Source: Pseudomonas viridiflava (lineage in GTDB: Bacteria; Pseudomonadota; Gammaproteobacteria; Pseudomonadales; Pseudomonadaceae). From it: a stretch of DNA of 64,000 nt. How positions within the stretch are numbered: the first letter of the stretch is position 1; each line of letters starts with the position of its first letter. Positions 42,517 to 50,642 of this stretch are shown here, piece after piece. Where the stretch lies: positions 1-64,000 of the forward strand of contig NZ_UTBZ01000228.1 in assembly GCF_900580865.1 (NCBI RefSeq). The letters are read 5' to 3'. A program made the translations under genes and the position numbers. The notes beneath the pieces were generated by a model. It had not been told where the DNA came from, made no database searches, and saw nothing but the letters and a program-made list of their open reading frames with translations.

Positions 42517-44571
42517 ATGCCCCAATCCGCCAACGCCATCAGTGCCCCGATCGCCCACAAGGCTGCCGGTGCCGACCCGTATGCCTGGCTGCAGGAGCGC
42601 GACACCGACGCGGTGCTCGATTACCTCAAGGCCGAAAACGCCTGGCAGGAAACGCAAACCGCCGATCAGGCCGAATTGCGTGAAAGCCTGTTCGAAGAGA
42701 TCAAGGGCCGGATTCTCGAAACCGACCTGTCCCTGCCCTCGCCGTGGGGCCCGTACCTGTATTACACGCGCACCACGGCGGGCGACGAATACGCCCGGCA
42801 CTATCGTTGCCCACGTCCGGTGGACGACAGCCTGAGCCTCGACGAAAGCCGCGAACAATTGCTGCTCGACCCGAATGTGCTGGCCAACGGCGGATTCTTC
42901 TCGCTCGGCGCGTTCAGCATCAGCCCCGATCACCAGCGTCTGGCCTACAGCGTCGACGCCTCGGGCGATGAGATCTACACGCTGTTCGTCAAGGAACTGG
43001 CCAACGACAAAGTCAGCGAGCTGGAATTTCAGGACTGCGACGGCAGCATGACCTGGGCCAATGACAGCCTGACCCTGTTTTTCGGCGTACTCGACGACAC
43101 CCATCGCCCACACAAACTGTTCCGTTACCGCCTCGACGGTACCGCGGCCGAAGAAGTTTTCCATGAGCCGGACGGGCGTTTCTTCCTGCACTGCTACCGT
43201 TCCAGTTCCGAGCAGCAATTGCTGTTGTCGCTGGGCAGCAAGACCACCAGCGAAGTCTGGGCGCTCGACGCCAATCAGCCGCACCTGCCGTTCACCTGCC
43301 TGGCCCCGCGGGTCGAAGATCATGAATACGATGTCGATCACGGCCTGCTCGATGGCGTGTGGACATGGTTCATCCGCACCAACCGCGACGGCATCAACTA
43401 CGCCCTGTATCAGGCCCCGGACACCGGTACCGCGCCGACCGAAGCCGACTGGCAGAACCTGATTCCCCACAGCGACACAGTGATGCTCGATGGCGTCAGC
43501 CTTAACACCGAGGCCATGACCCTGAGCCTGCGCGAAGGTGGCCTGCCGATCATCGAAGTTCACCCACACGGTCTGACGCCTTATCGCGTGCAATTGCCGG
43601 ACGCGGCCTACAGCCTCTATGTGCAAAACAGTCTGGAGTTCGAGAGCGACCGCATTCGTCTGCGCTACGAGGCGTTGAACCGTCCGGCACAGGTTCGCCA
43701 ACTGATCCTCGCCAGCGGCGAACAAGCGGTGTTGAAAGAAACCCCGGTGCTCGGCCCGTTCGACGCCGATGCCTACGTCAGCCAGCGTCTGTGGGCGACA
43801 GCACCGGACGGCACGCAAGTGCCAATCAGTCTGGTGATGAAGCGCGAAATGGTCGGCAAACCGGTGCCGCTGTATCTCTACGGCTACGGCGCTTACGGTT
43901 CGAGCCTTGATCCGTGGTTCTCTCACGCCCGCCTGAGCCTTTTGGATCGTGGCATGGCCTTCGCCATTGCTCACGTGCGCGGCGGCGGTGAACTGGGCGA
44001 GGCCTGGTATCGCGCCGGCAAGCAGGAACACAAACACAACACCTTCAGCGACTTCATTGCCTGCGCCGAGTTTCTGATCCTCAACGGCATCACTACTGCC
44101 GAAAAACTGGCGATCAGTGGCGGCAGCGCGGGGGGGTTGCTCATCGGTGCCGTGCTCAACCAGCGTCCGGATCTGTTCGGCGTGGCGATTGCTGAAGTGC
44201 CGTTCGTCGACGTGCTCAACACCATGCTCGATCCGGAGCTTCCACTGACTGTCACCGAGTACGACGAGTGGGGCAATCCCGAAGAGCCGGAGGTTTACGA
44301 GCGGATCAAGGCTTACGCGCCCTACGAAAACGTCAGCGCGCAGGATTATCCTGCAACACTGGTGATCGCCGGCTACAACGACAGCCGCGTGCAGTACTGG
44401 GAGGCGGCCAAATGGGTGGCAAAATTGCGCGCGACCAAAACCGACGACAACGTGCTGCTGCTCAAGACTGAACTGGGCGCCGGGCATGGCGGGATGAGCG
44501 GGCGTTATCAGGGATTACGTGACGTAGCGCTCGAATACGCATTTGTTTTCAAGGTTTTGGGCCTGGCCTGA
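42517..44571 (+). CDS. ptrB: Oligopeptidase B (S9A serine peptidase), 684 aa
   Basis: An N-terminal seven-bladed beta-propeller (about 70-400) is followed by an alpha/beta-hydrolase domain. The catalytic residues are Ser537 in SGGSAGGLL, Asp622 in GYNDSRVQYW and His657 in GAGHGGMSGR. The pair of acidic residues before the substrate pocket and HVRGGGELGEAWYRAGK are typical of oligopeptidase B, which cuts short peptides after Arg or Lys in the cytoplasm. The frame is open far upstream, but homology starts at ATG 42517. Length matches the family (about 680-690). Confidence 0.94.
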   Translation: MPQSANAISAPIAHKAAGADPYAWLQERDTDAVLDYLKAENAWQETQTADQAELRESLFEEIKGRILETDLSLPSPWGPYLYYTRTTAGDEYARHYRCPRPVDDSLSLDESREQLLLDPNVLANGGFFSLGAFSISPDHQRLAYSVDASGDEIYTLFVKELANDKVSELEFQDCDGSMTWANDSLTLFFGVLDDTHRPHKLFRYRLDGTAAEEVFHEPDGRFFLHCYRSSSEQQLLLSLGSKTTSEVWALDANQPHLPFTCLAPRVEDHEYDVDHGLLDGVWTWFIRTNRDGINYALYQAPDTGTAPTEADWQNLIPHSDTVMLDGVSLNTEAMTLSLREGGLPIIEVHPHGLTPYRVQLPDAAYSLYVQNSLEFESDRIRLRYEALNRPAQVRQLILASGEQAVLKETPVLGPFDADAYVSQRLWATAPDGTQVPISLVMKREMVGKPVPLYLYGYGAYGSSLDPWFSHARLSLLDRGMAFAIAHVRGGGELGEAWYRAGKQEHKHNTFSDFIACAEFLILNGITTAEKLAISGGSAGGLLIGAVLNQRPDLFGVAIAEVPFVDVLNTMLDPELPLTVTEYDEWGNPEEPEVYERIKAYAPYENVSAQDYPATLVIAGYNDSRVQYWEAAKWVAKLRATKTDDNVLLLKTELGAGHGGMSGRYQGLRDVALEYAFVFKVLGLA

Positions 44572-44633
44572 GGAACTCCGTCGGTCACTTGGGTCTTAAC
44601 TCCAGACCCAAGAGGCCGATACTCACAGATCCC

Positions 44634-44720
44634 TGTAGGAGCTGCCGAAGGCTGCGATCTTTTGATTTTGATTTTTTCAAAGGCAAGATCAACAGATCGC
44701 AGCCTTCGGCAGCTCCTACA
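44634..44720. repeat. Paired REP element, family B (inward order)
   Basis: The arms TGTAGGAGCTGCCGAAGGCT and the complement face each other with GATCTTTTGAT inside. It is 87 bp long, close to the copy at 6194. It lies between ptrB and the cyclic-nucleotide-binding protein gene. Confidence 0.9.
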
Positions 44721-44771
44721 TGGAGACCGGGTGTAGCCTGAAATCCGAGACAATAAAAAGACCGTGACGAC

Positions 44772-45245
44772 ATGTCAGAACCGACCTTCCTGAACAACGA
44801 AATCCGCGACTGGCTGATGGACTGCGGCCTGTTCGATCAATTGCAGCTGGCCGACTTTGCGGCCGCTTCCGGCTACTTCAGCATCAGCACCGTGGCCGAA
44901 GGCGAAGCGATTTTCCGCGAGGGCGATGCCGGCAGTTTCATGTGCATCCTCCACACCGGCCAGGTCGCCGTGCAGAAAACCGGGCCCGATGGCCAGGTCA
45001 TCACCATGGCCACCCTGCGCAGCGGTCGGGCGTTCGGCGAAATGGCCGTGCTCGATGGCGAACGCCGTTCGGCGACCTGCATCGCAGCAAGCAACTGCCA
45101 ACTGCTTAACCTCGGCAAGGACTCGCTGGAAAAAATGCTCAACGACGCGCCGAAGATCGCCGCAAAGATCATCCGCGCCCTCGCCGTCTCCCTGTCGAAA
45201 CGCCTGCGCATGGCCGACGGCCAACTGGCGGCGCAACAGGTTTAA
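44772..45245 (+). CDS. Stand-alone cyclic nucleotide-binding domain protein (157 aa)
   Basis: One cNMP-binding domain of the Crp fold covers almost the whole protein. The phosphate-binding cassette is FGEMAVLDGERRSATC, with the Glu and Arg that contact the ligand. The strand before it (AIFREGDAGSFMCILHTGQV) is also typical. There is no helix-turn-helix or other output domain after it; the C-terminal helix ends at AAQQV. It would have to act through a partner. The stop overlaps that of the convergent gene by four bases. Confidence 0.9.
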   Translation: MSEPTFLNNEIRDWLMDCGLFDQLQLADFAAASGYFSISTVAEGEAIFREGDAGSFMCILHTGQVAVQKTGPDGQVITMATLRSGRAFGEMAVLDGERRSATCIAASNCQLLNLGKDSLEKMLNDAPKIAAKIIRALAVSLSKRLRMADGQLAAQQV

Positions 45246-45526
45246 CCGCCGGGAGATTTTGCCTTGGTGCCGCTCGGTTCAATGCCCGGCACCGGCTGAT
45301 CCTTGCTCGGCGGGCTGGGCATTTCGATCGGCACCAGCGGTGGACTGCCACTGCCGGCGCCGGACTTGGGAATGTTGATCGGCGTGATCTGCGGGTACGG
45401 CGTCGGCGTTGCGGTACCGGGCGAGCCGGGTTGCGGCGCCGGGCTCACCGGAATGGCCTGTTGTGCCTGCACTGCAGTAATCGAGAGCGCGGCCAGGGCA
45501 ATGACCGTTAGAATGGTGCGCTTCAT
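45242..45526 (-). CDS. Small secreted proline-rich protein (94 aa)
   Basis: A signal peptide with likely cleavage after AVQA near residue 21 is followed by about 72 residues rich in Pro, Ser and Gly with no predicted fold (PVSPAPQPGSPGTATPTPYP). No Cys and no lipobox. GGAG lies six bases before ATG 45526. It is convergent with the cyclic-nucleotide-binding gene and shares its last four bases. Function unknown; such proteins may span or coat the periplasm. Confidence 0.75.
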   Translation of the reverse strand: MKRTILTVIALAALSITAVQAQQAIPVSPAPQPGSPGTATPTPYPQITPINIPKSGAGSGSPPLVPIEMPSPPSKDQPVPGIEPSGTKAKSPGG

Positions 45527-45606
45527 CAAGGGCTCCGTTTGGCCTCTAGTCTGCGCTCAGGCTACTCCCAACGGGCCTGCTTGCCTTCCCCCTTGTAGAG
45601 ATTTCC

Positions 45607-46293
45607 ATGAAACGTTTCGTTCTGCTCGACACCACCCCGATCCCTGAAAGCGGCGGTGCCCTGTGCCTGTTCGAGTATGGCGAGGATTTCGTCATCAAGA
45701 TCCAGGGCGGCGACGGTGGGCAATTGATGAACACGCGCATGCACGGCTCCGAAGATGCGCTGGCGGAAATTCCCTGCCGCAAGGTTGCTGGCCGGCCGGA
45801 TTCGCGGGTATTGATTGGTGGACTGGGCATGGGTTTCACCCTCGCTTCGGCGCTCAAGCATCTGGGCAAGACTGCCGAAGTGGTGGTCGCTGAGTTGGTG
45901 CCCGGTGTGGTCGAGTGGAACCGTGGCCCGCTCGGGGAAAAGTCCGGCCGCCCGCTGCTCGATCCGCGCACGGTGATCCGTCAGGAAGACGTGGCCAAGG
46001 TGCTACAAAGCGAGCCGAACGGCTTTGACGCGATCATGCTCGACGTCGACAACGGCCCCGAAGGCCTGACCCAGAAGGCCAACAGCTGGTTGTACTCGGC
46101 CGCTGGTCTGAATGCCTGTGCCAAGGCCCTGCGCCCGAAAGGCGTGCTGGCGGTATGGTCGGCCAGTGCCGATCGGCTGTTTTCCGACAAATTGAAGAAG
46201 GCCGGTTTCAAGGCCGAAGAAGTCCAGGTCTTCGCCCACGGCAACAAGGGCACGCGGCACACAATCTGGATTGCCGAGAAGCTCAAGGGCTGA
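45607..46293 (+). CDS. Spermidine-synthase-like methyltransferase-fold protein (228 aa)
   Basis: The nucleotide-binding motif VLIGGLGMGFTLASALKHLG and the next strands (EVVVAELVPGVVEWNRGPLG, then FDAIMLDVDNGPEGL) match the spermidine synthase/SpeE-like Rossmann family. The N-terminal beta domain of true spermidine synthases is very short here and the polyamine-binding residues are not evident, so it may not make spermidine. It resembles the stand-alone SpeE-like proteins of many proteobacteria. It is followed by yajD 48 bases downstream. Confidence 0.8.
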   Translation: MKRFVLLDTTPIPESGGALCLFEYGEDFVIKIQGGDGGQLMNTRMHGSEDALAEIPCRKVAGRPDSRVLIGGLGMGFTLASALKHLGKTAEVVVAELVPGVVEWNRGPLGEKSGRPLLDPRTVIRQEDVAKVLQSEPNGFDAIMLDVDNGPEGLTQKANSWLYSAAGLNACAKALRPKGVLAVWSASADRLFSDKLKKAGFKAEEVQVFAHGNKGTRHTIWIAEKLKG

Positions 46294-46341
46294 GCTAAAC
46301 TCTGCCCATAACCGTCATTAGTCTTTTACAAAGGTGAACCC

Positions 46342-46713
46342 ATGAGTTCGTCCACCCCAACCAACACGTCGAAGCTGGATCGCATCCTCGCCGACAACCA
46401 GCGCGACAAGGAAATGGGCTACCGCGACAAGGCCCTGAAGATGTACCCGCACGTCTGTGGCCGCTGCACCCGTGAATTTTCCGGCAAGCGCCTGAGCGAA
46501 TTGACCGTGCACCACCGCGATCACAACCACGACAACAACCCGCAGGACGGTTCGAACTGGGAGCTGTTGTGCCTGTATTGCCACGATAACGAACACTCGC
46601 GCTATACCGACCAGCAATACTTCAGCGAAGGCTCGCTGAGCACGCCGAAGATTGCCAAGGCGACGCATAACCCGTTTGCCGCGCTGGCCGGTCTCATGAA
46701 AAAAGAAGATTAA
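46342..46713 (+). CDS. yajD: YajD-type HNH nuclease (123 aa)
   Basis: The HNH motif is seen in ELTVHHRDHNHDNNP and NWELLCLYCHDNEHSRY. Two CxxC pairs (CGRC and CLYC) would bind structural zinc. The length is close to E. coli YajD (115). The cellular target is not known to me; members are usually treated as putative nucleases. AAGGTG lies upstream of the ATG. It probably shares a transcript with the gene before it. Confidence 0.9.
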   Translation: MSSSTPTNTSKLDRILADNQRDKEMGYRDKALKMYPHVCGRCTREFSGKRLSELTVHHRDHNHDNNPQDGSNWELLCLYCHDNEHSRYTDQQYFSEGSLSTPKIAKATHNPFAALAGLMKKED

Positions 46714-46739
46714 AGTTCTTCATTGGCCTGACTGGCCCC

Positions 46740-46814
46740 TTCGCGAGCAAGCTCGCTCCCACACTGGATCGGTGTCATGCACAAAACCACTGTGGGAGCG
46801 AGCTTGCTCGCGAA
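46740..46814. repeat. Paired REP element, family A, in reversed arrangement
   Basis: Unlike the eight other family A pairs, the two arms are turned outward: TTCGCGAGCAAGCTCGCTCC comes first and TGTGGGAGCGAGCTTGCTCG second. The pair is 75 bp long. It lies just before the promoter of the RNA methyltransferase gene. Confidence 0.88.
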
Positions 46815-46845
46815 GGCGGCCGTTCGGGCACCGCCAATCCATGAT

Positions 46846-46875
46846 CTGACCACAACCGCCTAATCCCCGTATAAT
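46846..46875 (+). promoter_or_regulatory. Sigma-70 promoter of the RNA methyltransferase gene
   Basis: A perfect -10 box TATAAT (46870-46875) with CTGACC at 46846-46851 (4 of 6) and 18 bases between. The start codon is 31 bases past the -10 box, so the leader is short. Confidence 0.6.
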
Positions 46876-46905
46876 CGCCCTCTTTTTCCCGAAGGCACCC
46901 CGCTC

Positions 46906-47376
46906 GTGGCAGACAAACGGTACAGCTGCATTGGTTTGTATAACCCCAAATCACCGGAGAACGTCGGTTCGGTGATGCGCGCCGCAGGCTGCTACGGCGT
47001 GGCGTCGGTGTTCTACACCGGCAAGCGTTATGAACGCGCCGCCGACTTCGTCACCGACACCAAACGCGTGCACTACGACATCCCGCTGATCGGCATCGAT
47101 GATCTGAAAAAGATCCTCCCGCTCAACTGCGTGCCGGTCGCCGTGGAACTGGTCGAGGGCGCCCGCCCGCTGCCGGAATACACCCACCCGGATCGCGCCC
47201 TGTACATCTTCGGCCCCGAAGACGGCTCGCTGGATAAAGAGATCCGCGACTGGTGCGAAGACGTCGTGTACATCCCGACCACCGGCTGCATGAACCTCGC
47301 CGCGACAGTCAACGTCGTACTCTACGACCGTATGGCCAAGGGCTTGAACACCCGCTCCGGGCCGAAATTCCGCTGA
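46906..47376 (+). CDS. SpoU-family (SPOUT) RNA methyltransferase (156 aa)
   Basis: The three SPOUT motifs are clear: NPKSPENVGSVMRAAGCYG (motif 1), IFGPEDGSLDKEI (motif 2) and IPTTGCMNLAATVNVVLYDR (motif 3), which form the knot that binds S-adenosylmethionine. The length of 156 places it among the minimal TrmL/TrmH-like proteins that methylate tRNA or rRNA ribose. The target nucleotide cannot be read from sequence. The start is GTG at 46906. Confidence 0.92.
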   Translation: MADKRYSCIGLYNPKSPENVGSVMRAAGCYGVASVFYTGKRYERAADFVTDTKRVHYDIPLIGIDDLKKILPLNCVPVAVELVEGARPLPEYTHPDRALYIFGPEDGSLDKEIRDWCEDVVYIPTTGCMNLAATVNVVLYDRMAKGLNTRSGPKFR

Positions 47377-47457
47377 AGCGCCGCATATTCGATGGAACGA
47401 GCTGACCGCTCTGGCAGTCAGCTTGTTTATCGATTACTCATTGCCTGGAGAAAGATC

Positions 47458-47835
47458 ATGACCGAGCTCAAACGCGTCGAACGTATCGAATCCACCCCGT
47501 TTCAGAGCCATTCCGAGCAGAACGTCGAAGGCTGGGAGCGCATCGGCTCATTGGCCGGTGGCGTGATCATGGTCGGTAAAGGCCTGCGCCGTGGCGGTGT
47601 GTTCGGCTTGATTCAGGTGGCGATTGGCGGCGTGGCAATGGCGCGCGGGATTACCGGGCACAGCTCGGTGAAAAGCCTGATCGAGAAGAGTCGTCAGGAC
47701 ATGAATAATGTGCGGGCGAAAATCGAACGTGCCGGGGAAGAGCTGAGCAAGCTGAAGGCCAACGCTGAAGCGGCAACCAATACCGCCACGGTGACCGGCA
47801 ATGATTCGGTGAAATCGCCGAAAGCCGGGGTTTGA
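47458..47835 (+). CDS. DUF2892-like inner-membrane protein (125 aa)
   Basis: A short polar N-terminus is followed by two hydrophobic stretches (GSLAGGVIMVGKGL and GGVFGLIQVAIGGVAMARGI) as in DUF2892/YgaP-type membrane proteins. The C-terminal half is a charged helix (EKSRQDMNNVRAKIERAGEE) that may form a coiled coil, then an Ala/Thr-rich tail. ATG 47458 is chosen because the frame before it has no similarity or spaced ribosome-binding site. Function unknown. Confidence 0.75.
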   Translation: MTELKRVERIESTPFQSHSEQNVEGWERIGSLAGGVIMVGKGLRRGGVFGLIQVAIGGVAMARGITGHSSVKSLIEKSRQDMNNVRAKIERAGEELSKLKANAEAATNTATVTGNDSVKSPKAGV

Positions 47836-47845
47836 TAGCTTAAAA

Positions 47846-47930
47846 GCAAAAGATCGCAGCCTTCGGCAGCTCCTACAGGGAAAACGCATTCCACAGGTAG
47901 GAGCTGCCGAAGGCTGCGATCTTTTGATCT
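47846..47930. repeat. Paired REP element, family B (outward order)
   Basis: The GCAAAAGATCGCAGCCTTCG arm comes first and its complement last, with the TGTAGGAG-like ends facing inward (GTAGGAGCTGCC on the right). It is flush with the stop codon of the next gene at 47931. Confidence 0.88.
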
Positions 47931-49160
47931 TTACTGTAGCAACGCGGTATCGAGGACTTTTGAGGACTCACCGAGAACGCTCTCGGCCAGTTGCACAAAC
48001 TCCTTGGTACTCACCGTGCCCAGATGCATCGCCCCACGCAACACATCATCCAGCGAACGCTTGTTGCGCGTCTTCAAGCGAATCTCGCCATCCAGCTCCT
48101 GCAACACCACCACCGCTTTCGCCACCTGCGCCGGGCTGATCTGTTCGCCGCGCAGCGTCGTGACTTTCTGGCTGTCCCTGGCCAGTTTCGCCTGCAAACT
48201 CTGATAACGCTCATCGCTCATGCCTCCGGCGCGGTGCACCAATTCAATGGCGTAATACTCGGCAAAACCCTCGCTGATCCAGTCACTGCGCTGCTCGTCG
48301 TTGATCCGCCCGAACGCCTGCGCCAGTTCACGCACCAGCGCACTGCTGCCACTTTCGCTAACCAGCGGCAATCGCGTGTTCACGTAGATGGATTCATGCG
48401 CACCGAGGCTGCCGCGCCACATCGGATCGTTGGCGCCGACTATCAACAGTTTGGCCGGATGGCGTGGATAAACCGCCTGCACCTGCGGCCAGACGAATGT
48501 CAGCAACGTCAGCACGTCCATTCGGCGCATGCCCTGCCCTTGCGGAGAGGCCACGGTGACTTCGGTTTCGCCCAGTCGTGTGCGGCGGCTGCCGAGGTGG
48601 CCGGCGAGCATCCAGCCAGTTGGGCGGTCGAACAGCCGTGACGGGTTATCGATACGAAATTTGTTTTTGCCGATGCGCGGCCAAGCGGTTTCGATGCTCT
48701 TCCAACCGTCGGGCAATTCGAATTGCAGGCGCGCGACCAGTTCGGTGCCGTCCTGTTGATCGAGCTTGGCCGGCGGCACCAGTTCGTCGCCACGCATCAA
48801 CGCCCAAGTCGGCGTCATGCGTGTGTCGAAGCTGCCGTTCTTGCGCCCGTGGCTGATACGCACGCGGTAGGTCAGGCTGGCCTTGTCACTGGAGGGACGC
48901 CAGACCCCGCGCGCCTGTTTACCCGGGCTCAGCAGCCACTGGCCGTCAGCCTTGAAGTCGCTGTAATGGCTGCCGTCGCCAAGATCGAAGTCGAGACTGC
49001 GCACCACCTCGCCTTTGGCCAGGGTCAGGCGTACTTCGGCCTGATCGCTCTGTGGCAACAGGCGCACGTGATAATCCAGATCGACTTTTTTCGCCGCCCA
49101 TGCCGGCGCGCTCAGCGCCAGCAGCGCAATCATCATCGCTCGCGACAATCCGACAGCCAT
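47931..49160 (-). CDS. M1/M61-like peptidase-fold protein with degenerate zinc site (409 aa)
   Basis: A signal peptide ends at APAWA near residue 22. The C-terminal half is laid out like a gluzincin peptidase (SALVRELAQAFG at about 273-284, then WISEGFAEYYAIE at 294-306). The zinc-binding HExxH is replaced by RELAQ at 277-281, so both His ligands are lost, while Glu297 of the downstream motif is kept. The protein is therefore probably not an active metallopeptidase, or uses another chemistry. AAGGAG is spaced for ATG 49160. It is exported, probably periplasmic. Confidence 0.8.
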   Translation of the reverse strand: MAVGLSRAMMIALLALSAPAWAAKKVDLDYHVRLLPQSDQAEVRLTLAKGEVVRSLDFDLGDGSHYSDFKADGQWLLSPGKQARGVWRPSSDKASLTYRVRISHGRKNGSFDTRMTPTWALMRGDELVPPAKLDQQDGTELVARLQFELPDGWKSIETAWPRIGKNKFRIDNPSRLFDRPTGWMLAGHLGSRRTRLGETEVTVASPQGQGMRRMDVLTLLTFVWPQVQAVYPRHPAKLLIVGANDPMWRGSLGAHESIYVNTRLPLVSESGSSALVRELAQAFGRINDEQRSDWISEGFAEYYAIELVHRAGGMSDERYQSLQAKLARDSQKVTTLRGEQISPAQVAKAVVVLQELDGEIRLKTRNKRSLDDVLRGAMHLGTVSTKEFVQLAESVLGESSKVLDTALLQ

Positions 49161-49195
49161 ACACACTCCTTGGTAAAGCTTGAATCCGCAGGTGT

Positions 49196-49645
49196 TCAGC
49201 CTGCGCGGAAAATCAGGTGATCTTCCCAGTCATCCTCCGGCACACTGCCCTCGGCAAGCATGCGCCCGGACTGGGAAATCCGCTCGTGGTGCACCGCGTC
49301 GCGATCGCCGCAAACCAAGTGGTGCCACAACGGCAGATCCTTGCCTTCGCTGACCAGTCGATAACCGCAGGTCGGCGGCAGCCATTTGAATTCCTCGGCC
49401 TGGCCCGGGGTGAGCTGGATGCAGTCCGGGACAAATTTGATGCGGTTCGGGTAATCGCTGCACTGGCAGGTTTTCAGGTCCAGCAGTTTGCAGGCGATGC
49501 GTGTGTAATAAACGCTGTTGTCCTCTTCATCCTCGAGTTTCTGCAGGCAGCACAGACCACAGCCGTCGCACAGCGATTCCCATTCCTGGTGATCCAGTTG
49601 ATCGAGGGTTTTGCGTATCCAGAACGGTTCGACTTCGGCGGTCAT
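49196..49645 (-). CDS. ycgN: YcgN-family cysteine-cluster protein (149 aa)
   Basis: The family's Cys cluster is at the N-terminus, CDGCGLCCLQK, with further Cys in RIACKLL, CQCSDYPNR, PDCIQLTP and PTCGYRL. This is the YkgJ/YcgN zinc- or iron-cluster type (UPF0260). The N-terminal PFWIRKTLDQLDHQEWESLC is diagnostic. Length matches E. coli YcgN (about 153). Function is unknown. It lies 30 bases upstream of the degenerate peptidase gene on the same strand and probably shares its transcript. Confidence 0.9.
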   Translation of the reverse strand: MTAEVEPFWIRKTLDQLDHQEWESLCDGCGLCCLQKLEDEEDNSVYYTRIACKLLDLKTCQCSDYPNRIKFVPDCIQLTPGQAEEFKWLPPTCGYRLVSEGKDLPLWHHLVCGDRDAVHHERISQSGRMLAEGSVPEDDWEDHLIFRAG

Positions 49646-49924
49646 GGCTCAAGCATCAACATCAGGTGGTGAAAAGGCCGCCAGTCTAGTGCTCAAGGCC
49701 TTGCGGGCCAAGCGCTGGCGACTGCCGGTTGTGCGGGACTTGTCAGTTTTTGTGCCGGCGCGTAGCTTTGCCAGTCGCAAGGAGCCTTGCCCGCAAGCCA
49801 TTAACGCTCGACCGCGTTGCATTGTGGTGAACCCTCAGGCTCGGAAAACCCCATCGTTCAGCGCAACTGATCCCGCCGGGTTTTCATTCGAATCCCTGAC
49901 TCAAACGTAGCAAGGAATCTCTCC

Positions 49925-50518
49925 ATGAGTGCCAACCCTCGCGTTGCCGATTACGCCATTCACCCGCAATTCACCGACCGCTGGTCGCCGCGTGCCTTCA
50001 CCGGCGAAGCGATCTCGGAAGAAACCCTGCTGAGCTTCTTCGAAGCGGCCCGCTGGGCGCCTTCGGCATACAACTCGCAGCCGTGGCGTTTCCTGTATGC
50101 GCGTCGCGATACGCCGAACTGGGAGCGTTATCTGGGCCTGCTCAATGAATTCAACCGTAGCTGGGCGCAGCATGCCTCGGCGCTGGTCATCGTGATTTCG
50201 AAAACCACGTTCACTGCACCGGGTGCGACGGAAGAAACCCCTGCCTTGTGGCACACCTTCGATACCGGTTCGGCGTGGGGCCATCTGGCGCTGCAAGCGA
50301 GCATCAGTGGCTGGCACACCCACGGCATGGCCGGTTTCGATCAGGAGCTGACGCGCAAGGAGCTGAATATTCCGGAAGGTTATGCGCTGCACGCGGCGGT
50401 GGCCGTGGGCAAACTCGGTGACAAGGCAACGCTGGCTGAATACCTGCAGGCCCGTGAAGAGCCGAGCCCGCGTCGTCCGCTGAGCGAACTGGCGGCGGAA
50501 GGCGACTTCACCCTCTAA
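49925..50518 (+). CDS. Nitroreductase-family protein (197 aa)
   Basis: The N-terminal RWSPRAFTGEAISEETLLSF and FEAARWAPSAYNSQPWRFLY give the FMN-binding signature of the nitroreductase fold. The C-terminal part (GWHTHGMAGFDQE, PEGYALHAAVAVGKLG) also matches. It is an FMN-dependent NAD(P)H oxidoreductase acting as a dimer; the physiological substrate is unknown. Unlike its neighbours it reads rightward. Its 279-base upstream gap (49646-49924) shows no other feature. Confidence 0.9.
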   Translation: MSANPRVADYAIHPQFTDRWSPRAFTGEAISEETLLSFFEAARWAPSAYNSQPWRFLYARRDTPNWERYLGLLNEFNRSWAQHASALVIVISKTTFTAPGATEETPALWHTFDTGSAWGHLALQASISGWHTHGMAGFDQELTRKELNIPEGYALHAAVAVGKLGDKATLAEYLQAREEPSPRRPLSELAAEGDFTL

Positions 50519-50535
50519 GCCAGCACAAAAACAAA

Positions 50536-50624
50536 TGTGGGAGCGAGCCTGCTCGCGAAAGCGGTGTGTCGGACAACGATGATGTTGGCTGACACTCCCC
50601 CTTCGCGAGCAGGCTCGCTCCCAC
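50536..50624. repeat. Paired REP element, family A, 89 bp
   Basis: The arms TGTGGGAGCGAGCCTGCTCG and the complement. It fills the gap between the convergent ends of the nitroreductase and 2-hydroxyacid dehydrogenase genes. Confidence 0.92.
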
Positions 50625-50642
50625 ATGTTATTCGGCGAACAC

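Noticed and set aside
3947..44487. Long open frames antisense to real genes, for example opposite ybdG, the alpha/beta hydrolase and ppiA, the ABC exporter, the porin, the chemoreceptor and ptrB (up to about 670 codons)
   Set aside because: High GC in third codon positions removes stop codons on the opposite strand. None has a ribosome-binding site or a plausible protein composition, and each faces a gene with clear family motifs.
49646..49924. Open frame and possible gene between ycgN and the nitroreductase gene
   Set aside because: The plus-strand frame overlaps the ycgN start, has no ribosome-binding site and resembles no protein composition typical of this genome.
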